This document shows positions 36,399-44,559 of a stretch of DNA of 64,000 nucleotides, piece after piece (positions within the stretch are counted from its first letter, which is position 1; every line of letters starts with the position of its first letter). This DNA comes from JBIOXB01 sp050732395 (lineage in GTDB: Bacteria; Zhuqueibacterota; Zhuqueibacteria; Zhuqueibacterales; Zhuqueibacteraceae). The stretch lies in the NCBI GenBank assembly GCA_050732395.1, contig JBOHQX010000078.1, positions 1-64,000 of the forward strand. The letters run 5' to 3'. The notes beneath the pieces were generated by a model. It was not told where the DNA came from, did not search any database, and saw nothing but the letters and a program-made list of their open reading frames with translations. Position numbers and translations under genes: made by a program.

Positions 36399-37484
36399 AT
36401 GGAGCTGAAGAGCATCGGCACCGCGTTGCCGCAACTCGCGATCGCGCACGAGCGTGCCGCGACGCTGGCCGAAGCCTATACTTGTACGACCGAAGAACAG
36501 CGCCGTATTTTCCACCGCTTGTACCGCATGTCCGGCATCGACCGGCGCGCCAGCGTAATTTTAGAACAAGACGCCGAGGGAACGATCACGCAGTCCTTTT
36601 ATCCGGTGCTGCAACATGCCGGGGACGCCGGGCCGAGCATGGCCAAACGCATGCAGCGCTATGAGCAGGAAGCGCCCAAACTGGCCTCCGCCGCGGCAAC
36701 GCAAGCCCTGCTCAAGGCTGCCGCCGCGTGTGCTGACGTCACGCATTTGATCACAGTGTCGTGCACGGGATTTTTTGCGCCGGGAATCGACTTCTCCTTG
36801 ATTCGGACCTTGGCGCTGGCACCGTCGATCGCGCGTACCCACATCGGCTTCATGGGCTGCCATGGTGCGATCAACGGGTTGCGCACCGCTCTGGCCTACG
36901 CGCATCAGAATTCCAGCGCCACGATTTTGCTTTGTTGCGTGGAGCTGTGCAGCCTGCATTATCAATACGGCTGGCATCCGGAGCAAATCGTGGCCAATGC
37001 CTTGTTTGCGGACGGCGCCGCGGCGGTGATCGCCAAACCCAGGCTGCAGCGCCCGAGCAGCTTCTGGCGGGTCGCAGATTGCGGCTCGTTCGTGATTCCG
37101 GGCTCCGCTCACGCCATGTCGTGGCGCATCGGTGATCATGCCTTCGGCATGACCTTGTCGCCCGAGCTCCCCGAGTTGATCGACGCTCATTTACGCGCAT
37201 GGCTCGAAAGCTGGCTGGCGCAAAATCGTTTGCGCCTCAACGATGTCAAAAGCTGGGCGATTCATCCCGGCGGGCCGCGCATATTGGGCGCGGTCGGCCG
37301 CAGCCTGCAACTGAAAGATCAGGCATTGGAAGTTTCACGTGCGGTGCTGCGTGCCCACGGCAACATGTCTTCGCCGACAATTTTGTTTATTATCGAGGCT
37401 TTGCAAGCGGGCGCTGCGGAAACACCTTGCGTCGCCCTTGCCTTCGGCCCGGGCGTGGTCGCAGAAGCCGCGCTGCTTTTGTAG
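36399..37484 (+). CDS. Type III polyketide synthase (chalcone/alkylresorcinol synthase-like)
   Basis: 361 aa, normal for the family. The thiolase-fold catalytic triad is visible: Cys154 in HIGFMGCHGAINGLR, His289 in WAIHPGGPRIL, and Asn322 in HGNMSSPTILF. Other marks are MSGIDRRAS near the start, LITVSCTGFFAPGIDF, ANALFADGAAAVI, and the final VALAFGPGVVAEAALL. Such homodimers extend a fatty acyl-CoA or acyl-ACP starter with malonyl-CoA and cyclise it to alkylresorcinols or alkylpyrones, lipids that can sit in the membrane. The preceding methyltransferase and flavoprotein fit tailoring of the phenolic ring. Starter and ring type cannot be predicted from the sequence. It lies 78 bases after the flavoprotein, probably in the same operon. 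Confidence 0.93.
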   Translation: MELKSIGTALPQLAIAHERAATLAEAYTCTTEEQRRIFHRLYRMSGIDRRASVILEQDAEGTITQSFYPVLQHAGDAGPSMAKRMQRYEQEAPKLASAAATQALLKAAAACADVTHLITVSCTGFFAPGIDFSLIRTLALAPSIARTHIGFMGCHGAINGLRTALAYAHQNSSATILLCCVELCSLHYQYGWHPEQIVANALFADGAAAVIAKPRLQRPSSFWRVADCGSFVIPGSAHAMSWRIGDHAFGMTLSPELPELIDAHLRAWLESWLAQNRLRLNDVKSWAIHPGGPRILGAVGRSLQLKDQALEVSRAVLRAHGNMSSPTILFIIEALQAGAAETPCVALAFGPGVVAEAALLL

Positions 37485-37542
37485 TTTCTCGAGTTTTTCC
37501 GTTTCTCATGATTCCCTTTTTTAATGCTCCGCGAGGAAGAAC

Positions 37543-39741
37543 TTGCGTGTAGGAATTGATGCCACTTGTTTGCCGTCGGCTTTGGCAGGAGCCGGGCGTT
37601 ATATTCACGGAGTGGTGCAGGGATTGGCCGGCGTCGATCGGCAGAATGAGTATTTTATTTTCATCAAAAAGCAGCACGTCGGGCAATTTGAGTATTTGCC
37701 AGAAAACATGCAATTGGTGCCCTTGCCGGATTTTTCGCGGCCGTTGCGGCTGACGTGGCAGCATTTTCTCGCGGGCGGGCATGCGCACCGATTGAAGCTC
37801 GACGTGTGGCACGGCATGCACTATACGCTGCCTGCCTTCACGCGCCAAATGACGACCATCGCCACTTTTCACGACCTGGGTGTCCATATTTATCCGCATT
37901 TTTATGCGTGGAGCAAGCGCCTCTATTTCCGGCAGGCGATCGCACAAACGCTGCACGCAGCCAACCACCTGCTCACGGTTTCCGAAGCGACCGGCAGCGA
38001 TCTGATTCGATGGCTGGCGAAACAACCGGACGGCCCTCGGCAACCGCTGATCACGGCGATTTCATCGGGCGTCGAGGAGAAGTTTTTCACGCGGGTGCCC
38101 ATAGAAGAACGTGCGCGCGCACGCCAGGCGCATGGGCTTGCAGGGCCTTACGTCCTCTTCGTCGGCACGCTCGAAAAGCGCAAGAATCTCATCACGCTGT
38201 TGCAAGCTTTCCAATTGCTCCGCCAGCGCGGCTGCGACGATCATCTGCTCGCACTCGCGGGCCAGTCCGATAATGGCAGCGCCGCCGTGCATGAAGCCAT
38301 TGCGCGCCTGGGCCTGCAGGAGCGCGTGCGTCTTTTGGGTTACGTACCGGAAGCGGATTTGCCCGCACTATATCAGGAAGCAGCCTTGTTCGCTTTGCCT
38401 TCGTTTTATGAAGGATTCGGCTTTCCATTGTTGGAAGCCATGGCCGGCGGCGTGGTTGTGCTCGCGGCGAACAATTCTTCGCTACGCGAGCTGGCTGCGC
38501 ATCCCCATTTGCTCTGCGAAGGAACGCCCACGGCCTGGGCGGACAAAATGGAGCGTCTGCTTTTCGATGAAGAATTGCGGCACTGGTCGAGCGCCTATGC
38601 GCGCGACCGTGCGCGGGCGTTTTCCTGGCGCAAGACCGCGGAACAGATTCAGGAAATTTACGAAACCCACAATGCCCGCATGAGATCGCACCCGCGCAAC
38701 GGCAGGGTGAATGGAACAGCGGCCGCGCCAAAGCCGGCCAGCACAGAATTGCTACACTCCTTGTCCGCGGCTGCGCGCAAGGGACTGTTGCCTGCAGCCG
38801 GCACCGGCATCGAGCTGCAGGAAGCAGTGCGCAGCACCTTGGCTTACGCGGATCTGTTCGACTATCCGCTGGCTTTGTATGAAATTCACTATGGCTTGTT
38901 TGGCGTGCGGGCTACGCTGGCCGAAATTCGGCAGGCGACGCGAGACCTGAAAGCACGCGGCGAGATTGGGGAAAAGGAAGGGTATTATTTTCTTGCGGAG
39001 CGTTCAGCCATCGTCACCGTGCGCCAGCAGCGCCGGACTCTGAGCCGGGAATTGTTGGACAAGAATCGCAGATGGCTGCGCCTCGTGCAGAATTTCCCTT
39101 TTGTACGCGGCGTCGCGATTTCGGGCGCCATGGCATTCCAGAATTGCAAACCCGGCGACGACATCGATCTGTTCCTCGTCATTGAAAAAGGCCGCCTGTG
39201 GACGGTCTATTCAGGCCTGGTAGCTGTACTGAAGCTGTTTGGCAAACGACGCCTGCTCTGCCTGAATTGTTTGGTTGACACCGAACACTTGCGCTTTGAC
39301 GATCAGGACTTGTTCGTAGCGCACCAAATCGGATTCCTGAAACCTTTGAGCGGTGCAGAGCTCTTTCAACAGTTTTTTCGTGCCAACGCCTGGTGCCGCC
39401 GTTATTTACCGCAGATTGAAGTCGAAGCCCGTTTGCGGCAAACGGCTGGAGACGGGGAGAGTGGTCGTATGGGGGTGGTGTGGGGCTCGATTTTAGAAAA
39501 TCTCCTACGTCGATCATGGTTCAGCCGGTTGGAGAGTTTTGTTTACCGGCGATATCGACGCCGCATCGCACGCTTGACCCGGCATTTGCATCCGCAAGCC
39601 GTCGTCGCAGCGCGCGGGCAGATCAAGCTGTTCACCAACAATCATCGCTTTCAGGTTCAGCACCAGCTCGCGGAACGCTTGCAGGAGTTTGGAAAAAACT
39701 CAGTCTTCACCGAACAAGAGAACGATAGTATACTCATTTAA
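37543..39741 (+). CDS. GT4 glycosyltransferase fused to a winged-helix/nucleotidyltransferase-like domain
   Basis: 732 aa from TTG 37543 (GAGGAAG lies 5 bases upstream and the GT fold starts at once: MRVGIDATCLP). Residues ~1-375 form a GT4 (GT-B) transferase: GAGRYIHGVV, DVWHGMHY, TFHDLG, YVLFVGTLEKRKNLITLL, and the sugar-nucleotide site SFYEGFGFPLLEAMAGG. After a linker, residues ~425-490 resemble a winged helix (YADLFDYPLALYEIHYGLFG), and ~515-590 match a Pol-beta-type nucleotidyltransferase fold (ISGAMAFQNC, GDDIDLFLV), in which the DxD aspartates bind metal. FDYPL-type nucleotidyltransferase proteins occur as separate genes in surface-glycan loci. Here they are joined. The second half may be regulatory or modify a sugar; this is inference. 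Confidence 0.85.
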   Translation: MRVGIDATCLPSALAGAGRYIHGVVQGLAGVDRQNEYFIFIKKQHVGQFEYLPENMQLVPLPDFSRPLRLTWQHFLAGGHAHRLKLDVWHGMHYTLPAFTRQMTTIATFHDLGVHIYPHFYAWSKRLYFRQAIAQTLHAANHLLTVSEATGSDLIRWLAKQPDGPRQPLITAISSGVEEKFFTRVPIEERARARQAHGLAGPYVLFVGTLEKRKNLITLLQAFQLLRQRGCDDHLLALAGQSDNGSAAVHEAIARLGLQERVRLLGYVPEADLPALYQEAALFALPSFYEGFGFPLLEAMAGGVVVLAANNSSLRELAAHPHLLCEGTPTAWADKMERLLFDEELRHWSSAYARDRARAFSWRKTAEQIQEIYETHNARMRSHPRNGRVNGTAAAPKPASTELLHSLSAAARKGLLPAAGTGIELQEAVRSTLAYADLFDYPLALYEIHYGLFGVRATLAEIRQATRDLKARGEIGEKEGYYFLAERSAIVTVRQQRRTLSRELLDKNRRWLRLVQNFPFVRGVAISGAMAFQNCKPGDDIDLFLVIEKGRLWTVYSGLVAVLKLFGKRRLLCLNCLVDTEHLRFDDQDLFVAHQIGFLKPLSGAELFQQFFRANAWCRRYLPQIEVEARLRQTAGDGESGRMGVVWGSILENLLRRSWFSRLESFVYRRYRRRIARLTRHLHPQAVVAARGQIKLFTNNHRFQVQHQLAERLQEFGKNSVFTEQENDSILI

Positions 39742-39815
39742 ATGAGCGCAATGCGGCCATGCAAAAACACCGCACTCTATTTCCAGAAGGCTTTTTCAAA
39801 AACGGAGGAAGAACC

Positions 39816-41147
39816 ATGCACGTGGGTCAAACGCTGTACCGCCTGAGCGTGATCGTGCTTCTGCTCGCGAGCAGCACACACGCGGGAGATGAAAAAAACA
39901 GCGGCAAAGGTTCGCCGTTTAAATTTGAATTTGTGCGACCACCCGAAAGCTCCTCCTCGCCCAGCGTGGCGCCAGACGACTTGCAAAATCAAGTGCTCGA
40001 TATTCTGGACAGCAAGTGCGCATTCGCAGGCTGCCACACCGGCGTGAATGCCCCGCGCGGCCTGGATCTTTCGGAAGAAGTATTTGTGGCCAAGCTGGTC
40101 AAAGTCAAAAGTGCGGATTATTCGCGCATGATGCTGGTGAAACCCGGTGACGCTGCGAATAGCTATCTCATTAAAAAAGTCAGAGGCACGCCGGGCATCA
40201 AGGGCGATCGCATGCCGCGCGGCCTGCCACCCCTCTCTGCGGGCGAAGTCGCGACGCTGGAAAAATGGATCAATGCCATGCCGGCGGACGTGCGCGTGGA
40301 AGTGCCGGAGATGAAATATGCGCAGCCGTTCTACGGCTGGTCGCTCGCCAATTTACCCACCGCGGAGACGCTGGAGCCCGGGGCCTTCACCTACCGGATC
40401 GCACATCGCTTTCGCAGCAACGCCGGCAAAAGCACTTTTGAAACGCTGTGGGGCATCGATGGCGGCTCCTACGTCATGGCCCAATTTGCCTTTCCCGTCA
40501 GCAATAACCTGACCTTAAACGTGGAGCGGACCGGCGTGAACGCCACCTTCGAGTTTGGCGCGAAGTGGCGATTCTTGCGCGAAAAGACCGACGGTTCCAT
40601 GCCGCTTTCTGCCGCCATTTACGCCGGCGTCGATTGGACGACCATCAGCGGCATAGCGGATCCGGCGAATCCGAATAATACGCTGAGCCGGACGGACGGC
40701 GAACGCTTTTCCTACTTTGCGCAATTACCCATCACCAAGCACGTGGTGGATCGTATCTCGCTGGCCTTCGTGCCCGGAGTCCTGTTGAACGGTAATTTTA
40801 ACTTGACCAATGAAGACCCGCTGGTCACCATGGGGGTCGGCGGCAAGTTCGCATTCAATAAAAGCTACGCGCTGTTCGCGGAGGTCGCGCCCGTCGTCTC
40901 CGGCGATGCCACTGCGAACGTCGTCGGGGGTATGCAAGTGCAAGGCAACCAATTGGTATTCTACGATACTTTCGTTGCCGGCCTCGAGATCAAAGCCGGC
41001 GGCCACGTGTTCCACTGGTTCATCGCCAATTCCGGCGGCAACACCACCAACCAGTACATGAGCGGCGGCGATCTCGATTTTGGCGACGGCAACTATCGCA
41101 TCGGATTCAATATTTATCGCGTGTTGGATTATCCTTTTGTCAAATAG
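39816..41147 (+). CDS. CX4CH heme-domain / DUF5777-type beta-barrel fusion
   Basis: The frame opens at 39759, but ATG 39816 has GGAGG 7 bases upstream and begins a signal peptide (VIVLLLASSTHAG), giving 443 aa. Residues ~55-165 form a small cytochrome-like domain: CAFAGCH (Cys68, Cys73, His74) is a CX4CH motif, followed by VKPGDAANSYLIKKV, DRMPRGLPPLS, and EVATLEKWINAMP, the pattern of PSCyt1-type heme domains. From ~195 on the sequence is beta-strand rich with terminal aromatic-like ends (IAHRF, NVERTG, GGKFAF, FHWFIANSG) and ends in VLDYPFVK; it matches the DUF5777-type outer-membrane barrel pattern. A heme domain on a barrel could pass electrons across the outer membrane. Function is inference. 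Confidence 0.8.
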   Translation: MHVGQTLYRLSVIVLLLASSTHAGDEKNSGKGSPFKFEFVRPPESSSSPSVAPDDLQNQVLDILDSKCAFAGCHTGVNAPRGLDLSEEVFVAKLVKVKSADYSRMMLVKPGDAANSYLIKKVRGTPGIKGDRMPRGLPPLSAGEVATLEKWINAMPADVRVEVPEMKYAQPFYGWSLANLPTAETLEPGAFTYRIAHRFRSNAGKSTFETLWGIDGGSYVMAQFAFPVSNNLTLNVERTGVNATFEFGAKWRFLREKTDGSMPLSAAIYAGVDWTTISGIADPANPNNTLSRTDGERFSYFAQLPITKHVVDRISLAFVPGVLLNGNFNLTNEDPLVTMGVGGKFAFNKSYALFAEVAPVVSGDATANVVGGMQVQGNQLVFYDTFVAGLEIKAGGHVFHWFIANSGGNTTNQYMSGGDLDFGDGNYRIGFNIYRVLDYPFVK

Positions 41148-41187
41148 TCTCGCTGGTTCTCGAAAACGAATTTCTCAGGAGAAGATC

Positions 41188-41604
41188 ATGAAATTGAAAA
41201 CATCGGCGGCGGTGAGTGGAAGCCTGTTGCTGGTGATATGTATAGTCCTTGCGGCATGCGAGCATCAAACGCCAATGACCGCGCCGCCGGTGCAATTGCA
41301 GCCGACTTTGTCGAGCATTCAAGCAAATATTTTCACGCCCAAGTGCGTCAACGCCGGCTGCCATCCGGGAGGCAATGCACCGATGTCGCTTGCCAACGGG
41401 CAGTCTTTTGGCATGCTGGTCAACCAAGCATCGGCCTACAACCGGCCGCGCGTGGCACCGGGCAACGCGAACAATAGCGCGCTGTATCTGAAAGTGAGCG
41501 GCACTACGTTGGGAGCGAGAATGCCCACGGTCGGGCAACCCTTGAGCGCTGCAGAAGTCAGCACCATTCAAACCTGGATCAACAACGGCGCGCAGAACAA
41601 TTGA
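41188..41604 (+). CDS. CX4CH lipoprotein (small c-type cytochrome-like)
   Basis: The frame opens at 41080, but ATG 41188 has AGGAG 6 bases upstream and starts a lipoprotein signal (VICIVLAACEH, lipobox LAAC), giving 138 aa. The mature part has PTLSSIQANIFTPKCVNAGCHPGG with Cys53, Cys58 and His59 (CX4CH), then APMSLANGQ, VAPGNANNSALYLKVSG, MPTVGQPLSAAEVSTIQTWINNGA. This is the same domain found fused to the barrel upstream and twice in the Ig-like protein at 42.4 kb. If it binds heme it would be an outer-surface or periplasmic electron carrier. A non-canonical CX4CH spacing is known in some cytochromes (for example cytochrome c3), so heme is plausible but not proven. Confidence 0.8.
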   Translation: MKLKTSAAVSGSLLLVICIVLAACEHQTPMTAPPVQLQPTLSSIQANIFTPKCVNAGCHPGGNAPMSLANGQSFGMLVNQASAYNRPRVAPGNANNSALYLKVSGTTLGARMPTVGQPLSAAEVSTIQTWINNGAQNN

Positions 41605-41647
41605 ACGAGCGCTGAAGCTTGAACTGAATCAAGGAAAGGCTGGAGTC

Positions 41648-42241
41648 ATGGTCAGGAGCTCACGTCTCTGCGGAAGTATCCTTTTGGGGCTGCTGGTGAT
41701 GTCGGTTGATCTGCGGGCGCAAGTGCCGGATATTACAGCACTCGCCGGCAAGCAGCTTTATACTCTAAAAAAATGCGGCGACTGCCACGATCAAGGCGCG
41801 AAGCAATTCACGCCGCTCAAAGCGCCAGCCGATTCGGCAAAATTAGCGGCGCACGTCGACTCCTTGAAATTGGAAAACGTCTTGCGCAAGGATAACTCTC
41901 CGCGCCGGCAGAGAAGAACCAAAGGCGAGGAAGTCGCAGCGCTGACGGCATATTTGAATGCACGCGCGAAGACCGATGCCGCCGCCGCCAATTTGATCAC
42001 GGCAGGCTTCGCGATGGTGCGTGAACAGTGCCGTAATTGCCACATCGTCAATGGCATGGGCACGAAGGATGGCGCCGGGCCGGATCTCAAAGGCGTGAGC
42101 GCTAAACACGACAAAAAATGGCTCGTCGATCACTTTACCGATCCTCAAGCCTTTGTCAAAGACTCCGTCATGCCCAAATACGGCGCCCTTCCCAAAGAAG
42201 AGCTCGAAGCCATGGCGGACTATTTGCTGATGCTGAAGTGA
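41648..42241 (+). CDS. Periplasmic diheme c-type cytochrome
   Basis: 197 aa with a signal peptide (MVRSSRLCGSILLGLLVMSVDLRAQ-type; cleaved near residue 25). It contains two canonical CxxCH sites: CGDCH (Cys43, Cys46, His47) and CRNCH (Cys128, Cys131, His132). Each is followed by a methionine-rich helix-type segment (NGMGTKDGAGPDLKGVSA; SVMPKYGALPKEELEAMADYLLMLK), giving the usual distal Met ligand MPKYG. Each half is a class I cytochrome c domain. The protein is likely a soluble or tethered electron carrier in the periplasm. It lies inside the CX4CH cluster, 44 bases after the lipoprotein gene, which suggests a shared electron-transfer role. Confidence 0.9.
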   Translation: MVRSSRLCGSILLGLLVMSVDLRAQVPDITALAGKQLYTLKKCGDCHDQGAKQFTPLKAPADSAKLAAHVDSLKLENVLRKDNSPRRQRRTKGEEVAALTAYLNARAKTDAAAANLITAGFAMVREQCRNCHIVNGMGTKDGAGPDLKGVSAKHDKKWLVDHFTDPQAFVKDSVMPKYGALPKEELEAMADYLLMLK

Positions 42242-42443
42242 TAGTCTCCAGCCGTGACGAGTTATGAATTAGAGAGTTGTTTGCGTTGCAGGTTTTGCAC
42301 GTCGCGTGATCCGTGATCCATATAACGCCATGCGTAAAACCTGGGAAGAAGAGCGAGGAGCGCGATTTTCATCTGGGAGTGTGGAGTTCTTGCAAAACTC
42401 ATTTTTGCTACGACGGCAAATGTACAACTACAGGAGTTCAGTC

Positions 42444-43478
42444 ATGCCCATGCGGTTTTTTAAACGAGGTGTGGAAGGAGTATTGCTGTTAGGCTTGATA
42501 TATGGTCTGGTTGCTTGCAACCAGAATTCACCCATGACGCCGGCACCCACGACCGTGCAACCAACGCTGGCCAGCATTCAGTCCAATGTATTCAACCTGA
42601 AGTGTGCGGTGGCGAACTGCCATACGAGCACCGGCATCGCGCCATTCTCTCTGGAAAGTGGACTGGCATATAGTAATTTAGTCAATGCGGGTTCGGCTTA
42701 TGGCAACCCGCGCCTGCTGCGCGTCAAGCCGAATGACGCCGCCAACAGCTCACTCTATTTGAAACTTCTCGGAGGTCCCATAACCGGTGGTCCACAGGCG
42801 CGCATGCCGGCGGGCCTCGGGCCCATGCCGATCAACGAAATCAATGCCATCCGTGACTGGATCAACGCCGGTGCCCTACCGGATACCGGCGCCGGTATCG
42901 TCAACAGTGTTCGCATCATAAGGCCGATCAATCCGAGCCTACAGGTCGGGGCAACTCTCGACCTCAACGCGCAGGCATTCGATGCGAACAACAACCCGAT
43001 CAGTGCGATCTTTAGATGGTCCAGCAATGCGCCGGTCGTGGCGACCGTCGATTCAATTAGCGGCCTGGTCACCGGCGTAAGCATTGGCTTGGCGACGATC
43101 ACGGCTACGGCCAGCGGCCTGAGCGATACCCTGGGTGTCACCGTCGTCGCTGCACCGCCGCTGCAAGCTACATTGTCCAGCATACAAGCGCTCATTTTTA
43201 CACCCAAATGTGTGAATGCCGGCTGCCATCCGGGCGGCGGCGCGCCGATGTCGCTCGCGGATACTACGACTTCCTTTACGACTCTAGTGAACGTGAATTC
43301 CGCGCAATTCGGACGCCCGCGGGTTGCGCCGGGGAACGCCAACAATAGTGTGCTCTATTTGAAAGTCATCGCCGATCCCAGCGTGGGTAGAGGTATGCCG
43401 GTCGTCGGCGCGCCATTGAGCAAGGCAGAGACCGATTCGATTGCAGCCTGGATCAATCGTGGCGCGCTAAAGAACTAG
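42444..43478 (+). CDS. Lipoprotein with two CX4CH domains flanking a BIG2-like Ig domain
   Basis: The frame is open from 42306, but ATG 42444 has CAGGAG 7 bases upstream and starts a lipoprotein signal (LIYGLVACNQ, Cys25), giving 344 aa. First CX4CH domain: KCAVANCHT (Cys54, Cys59, His60), followed by VKPNDAANSSLYLKLLG and MPAGLGPMPINEINAIRDWINAGA. A BIG2-type bacterial Ig domain follows at ~155-235 (IIRPINPSLQVGATLDL, VDSISGLVTGVSIGLATITATASG). Second CX4CH domain: KCVNAGCHP (Cys256, Cys261, His262), then VAPGNANNSVLYLKVI and WINRGALKN. The second copy is nearly identical to the lipoprotein at 41.2 kb, which points to recent duplication. Probably anchored at the outer membrane with two heme sites. 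Confidence 0.8.
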   Translation: MPMRFFKRGVEGVLLLGLIYGLVACNQNSPMTPAPTTVQPTLASIQSNVFNLKCAVANCHTSTGIAPFSLESGLAYSNLVNAGSAYGNPRLLRVKPNDAANSSLYLKLLGGPITGGPQARMPAGLGPMPINEINAIRDWINAGALPDTGAGIVNSVRIIRPINPSLQVGATLDLNAQAFDANNNPISAIFRWSSNAPVVATVDSISGLVTGVSIGLATITATASGLSDTLGVTVVAAPPLQATLSSIQALIFTPKCVNAGCHPGGGAPMSLADTTTSFTTLVNVNSAQFGRPRVAPGNANNSVLYLKVIADPSVGRGMPVVGAPLSKAETDSIAAWINRGALKN

Positions 43479-43526
43479 GGCGATGAAACGTGGAATGATC
43501 CCCTCAGGCGGAACCGAAGCTGCACA

Positions 43527-43587
43527 CACACGGATCAAATTCTCACGCGAAAGTATCATCAATGTTCCGTAGTTTTTGATCCGTGTG
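43527..43587. repeat. 13-bp inverted repeat after the cytochrome cluster
   Basis: CACACGGATCAAA (43527-43539) is the exact reverse complement of TTTGATCCGTGTG (43575-43587), with a 35-base loop. It lies about 50 bases after the last cytochrome stop. A T run (43573-43577) precedes rather than follows the second arm, so it could be an operator, attenuator or weak terminator rather than a classic terminator. Confidence 0.4.
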
Positions 43588-43698
43588 CGCGCGCTCGAAC
43601 TTTTGGCGGTTTATGCCTGCCTGAACGCCGGGATGGATTCATATGAAATCCCGGCGCTGAGTTCACAGTCTGGCCTTGCATGATACGAGCTGTTTGCC

Positions 43699-44559
43699 AT
43701 GAGCTCAACTGTCCAACGCATGATGAATAACGTGGCAAATTTTTCAAGCAACAATCGTGTCCCGGCCACAAGATCACGGGAGGGGCCCTTTATTTCCGCC
43801 TCCCGCGCGGTGGAAACTGAAAAGCACACCTCATCCCTGACGCCGTGGCATCAGTCCAAGATGCCGTTGCGCATGAAATCCCTCCGCAAAATCCGGCCGC
43901 TGCTCTTCCGGTTGGTACTGCCGATTTTGCATTATAGAGTCAAAAAGAACGCGGATACGACCGTTGCTGGACTCCAGCTGGGCACGAGTTCGCAGGTGTT
44001 TCATCCCAAATACTTTTTCAGCAGCAAAATTCTGGCGCGTTATCTGGCCACGCTTATTGGCGCGCGGCAAAAGCTGCTGGATATGGGCACAGGATCCGGC
44101 GTCATCGGCATTATGGCTGCCAAACATGGCGCAGAGGTGCTGGCCGTCGATCTCAATCCCTCTGCGGTGGCGCTTGCGATTGCAAACGCCCGCCGGCACG
44201 GCCTGCATGGCCACTGGCGGTGCTTGCAAAGCGATCTCTTTGCGCACCTCGATCCGGCTGAAAGATTTGACTGGATCGTTTTCAATCCTCCCTACTTCCC
44301 GAACCGGGTTCAACGGCCGGCCCAGGCCGCCTGGCATGCCGGCGAGAATTACGAAACCATCGAGCGCTTTCTCGCGCAGGCGCAAAGTTTTCTGGTGCCG
44401 CACGGGAAGATCGTGTTGATTCTTTCCTCGGATATGCCGCTGTCCTTGCTGCACGACAAATTTCGGCATTGCGGCTATGATGTGATCGCACACGCCGCCA
44501 AACCGCATCTTTTCGAAATCTTCCATCTCCTGCAATTGCAACGGAGCGACGGCAAATGA
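43699..44559 (+). CDS. Class I SAM-dependent methyltransferase (HemK/PrmC-like)
   Basis: 286 aa from ATG 43699. The first ~55 residues are poorly conserved, so ATG 43861 or 43873 could be the real start; none has a strong ribosome site. The core shows VFHPKYFFSSKILARYL, motif I LLDMGTGSGVIGIMA, motif II AVDLNPSAVALAIANAR, and the NPPY motif IVFNPPYFP of N6/N5 amide methyltransferases. NPPY enzymes methylate the amide of glutamine or an exocyclic amine, but this locus is a radical SAM/glycosyltransferase island, so a lipid, sugar or peptide substrate is as likely as release-factor modification. The stop overlaps the next gene by 4 bases (ATGA). Confidence 0.82.
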   Translation: MSSTVQRMMNNVANFSSNNRVPATRSREGPFISASRAVETEKHTSSLTPWHQSKMPLRMKSLRKIRPLLFRLVLPILHYRVKKNADTTVAGLQLGTSSQVFHPKYFFSSKILARYLATLIGARQKLLDMGTGSGVIGIMAAKHGAEVLAVDLNPSAVALAIANARRHGLHGHWRCLQSDLFAHLDPAERFDWIVFNPPYFPNRVQRPAQAAWHAGENYETIERFLAQAQSFLVPHGKIVLILSSDMPLSLLHDKFRHCGYDVIAHAAKPHLFEIFHLLQLQRSDGK

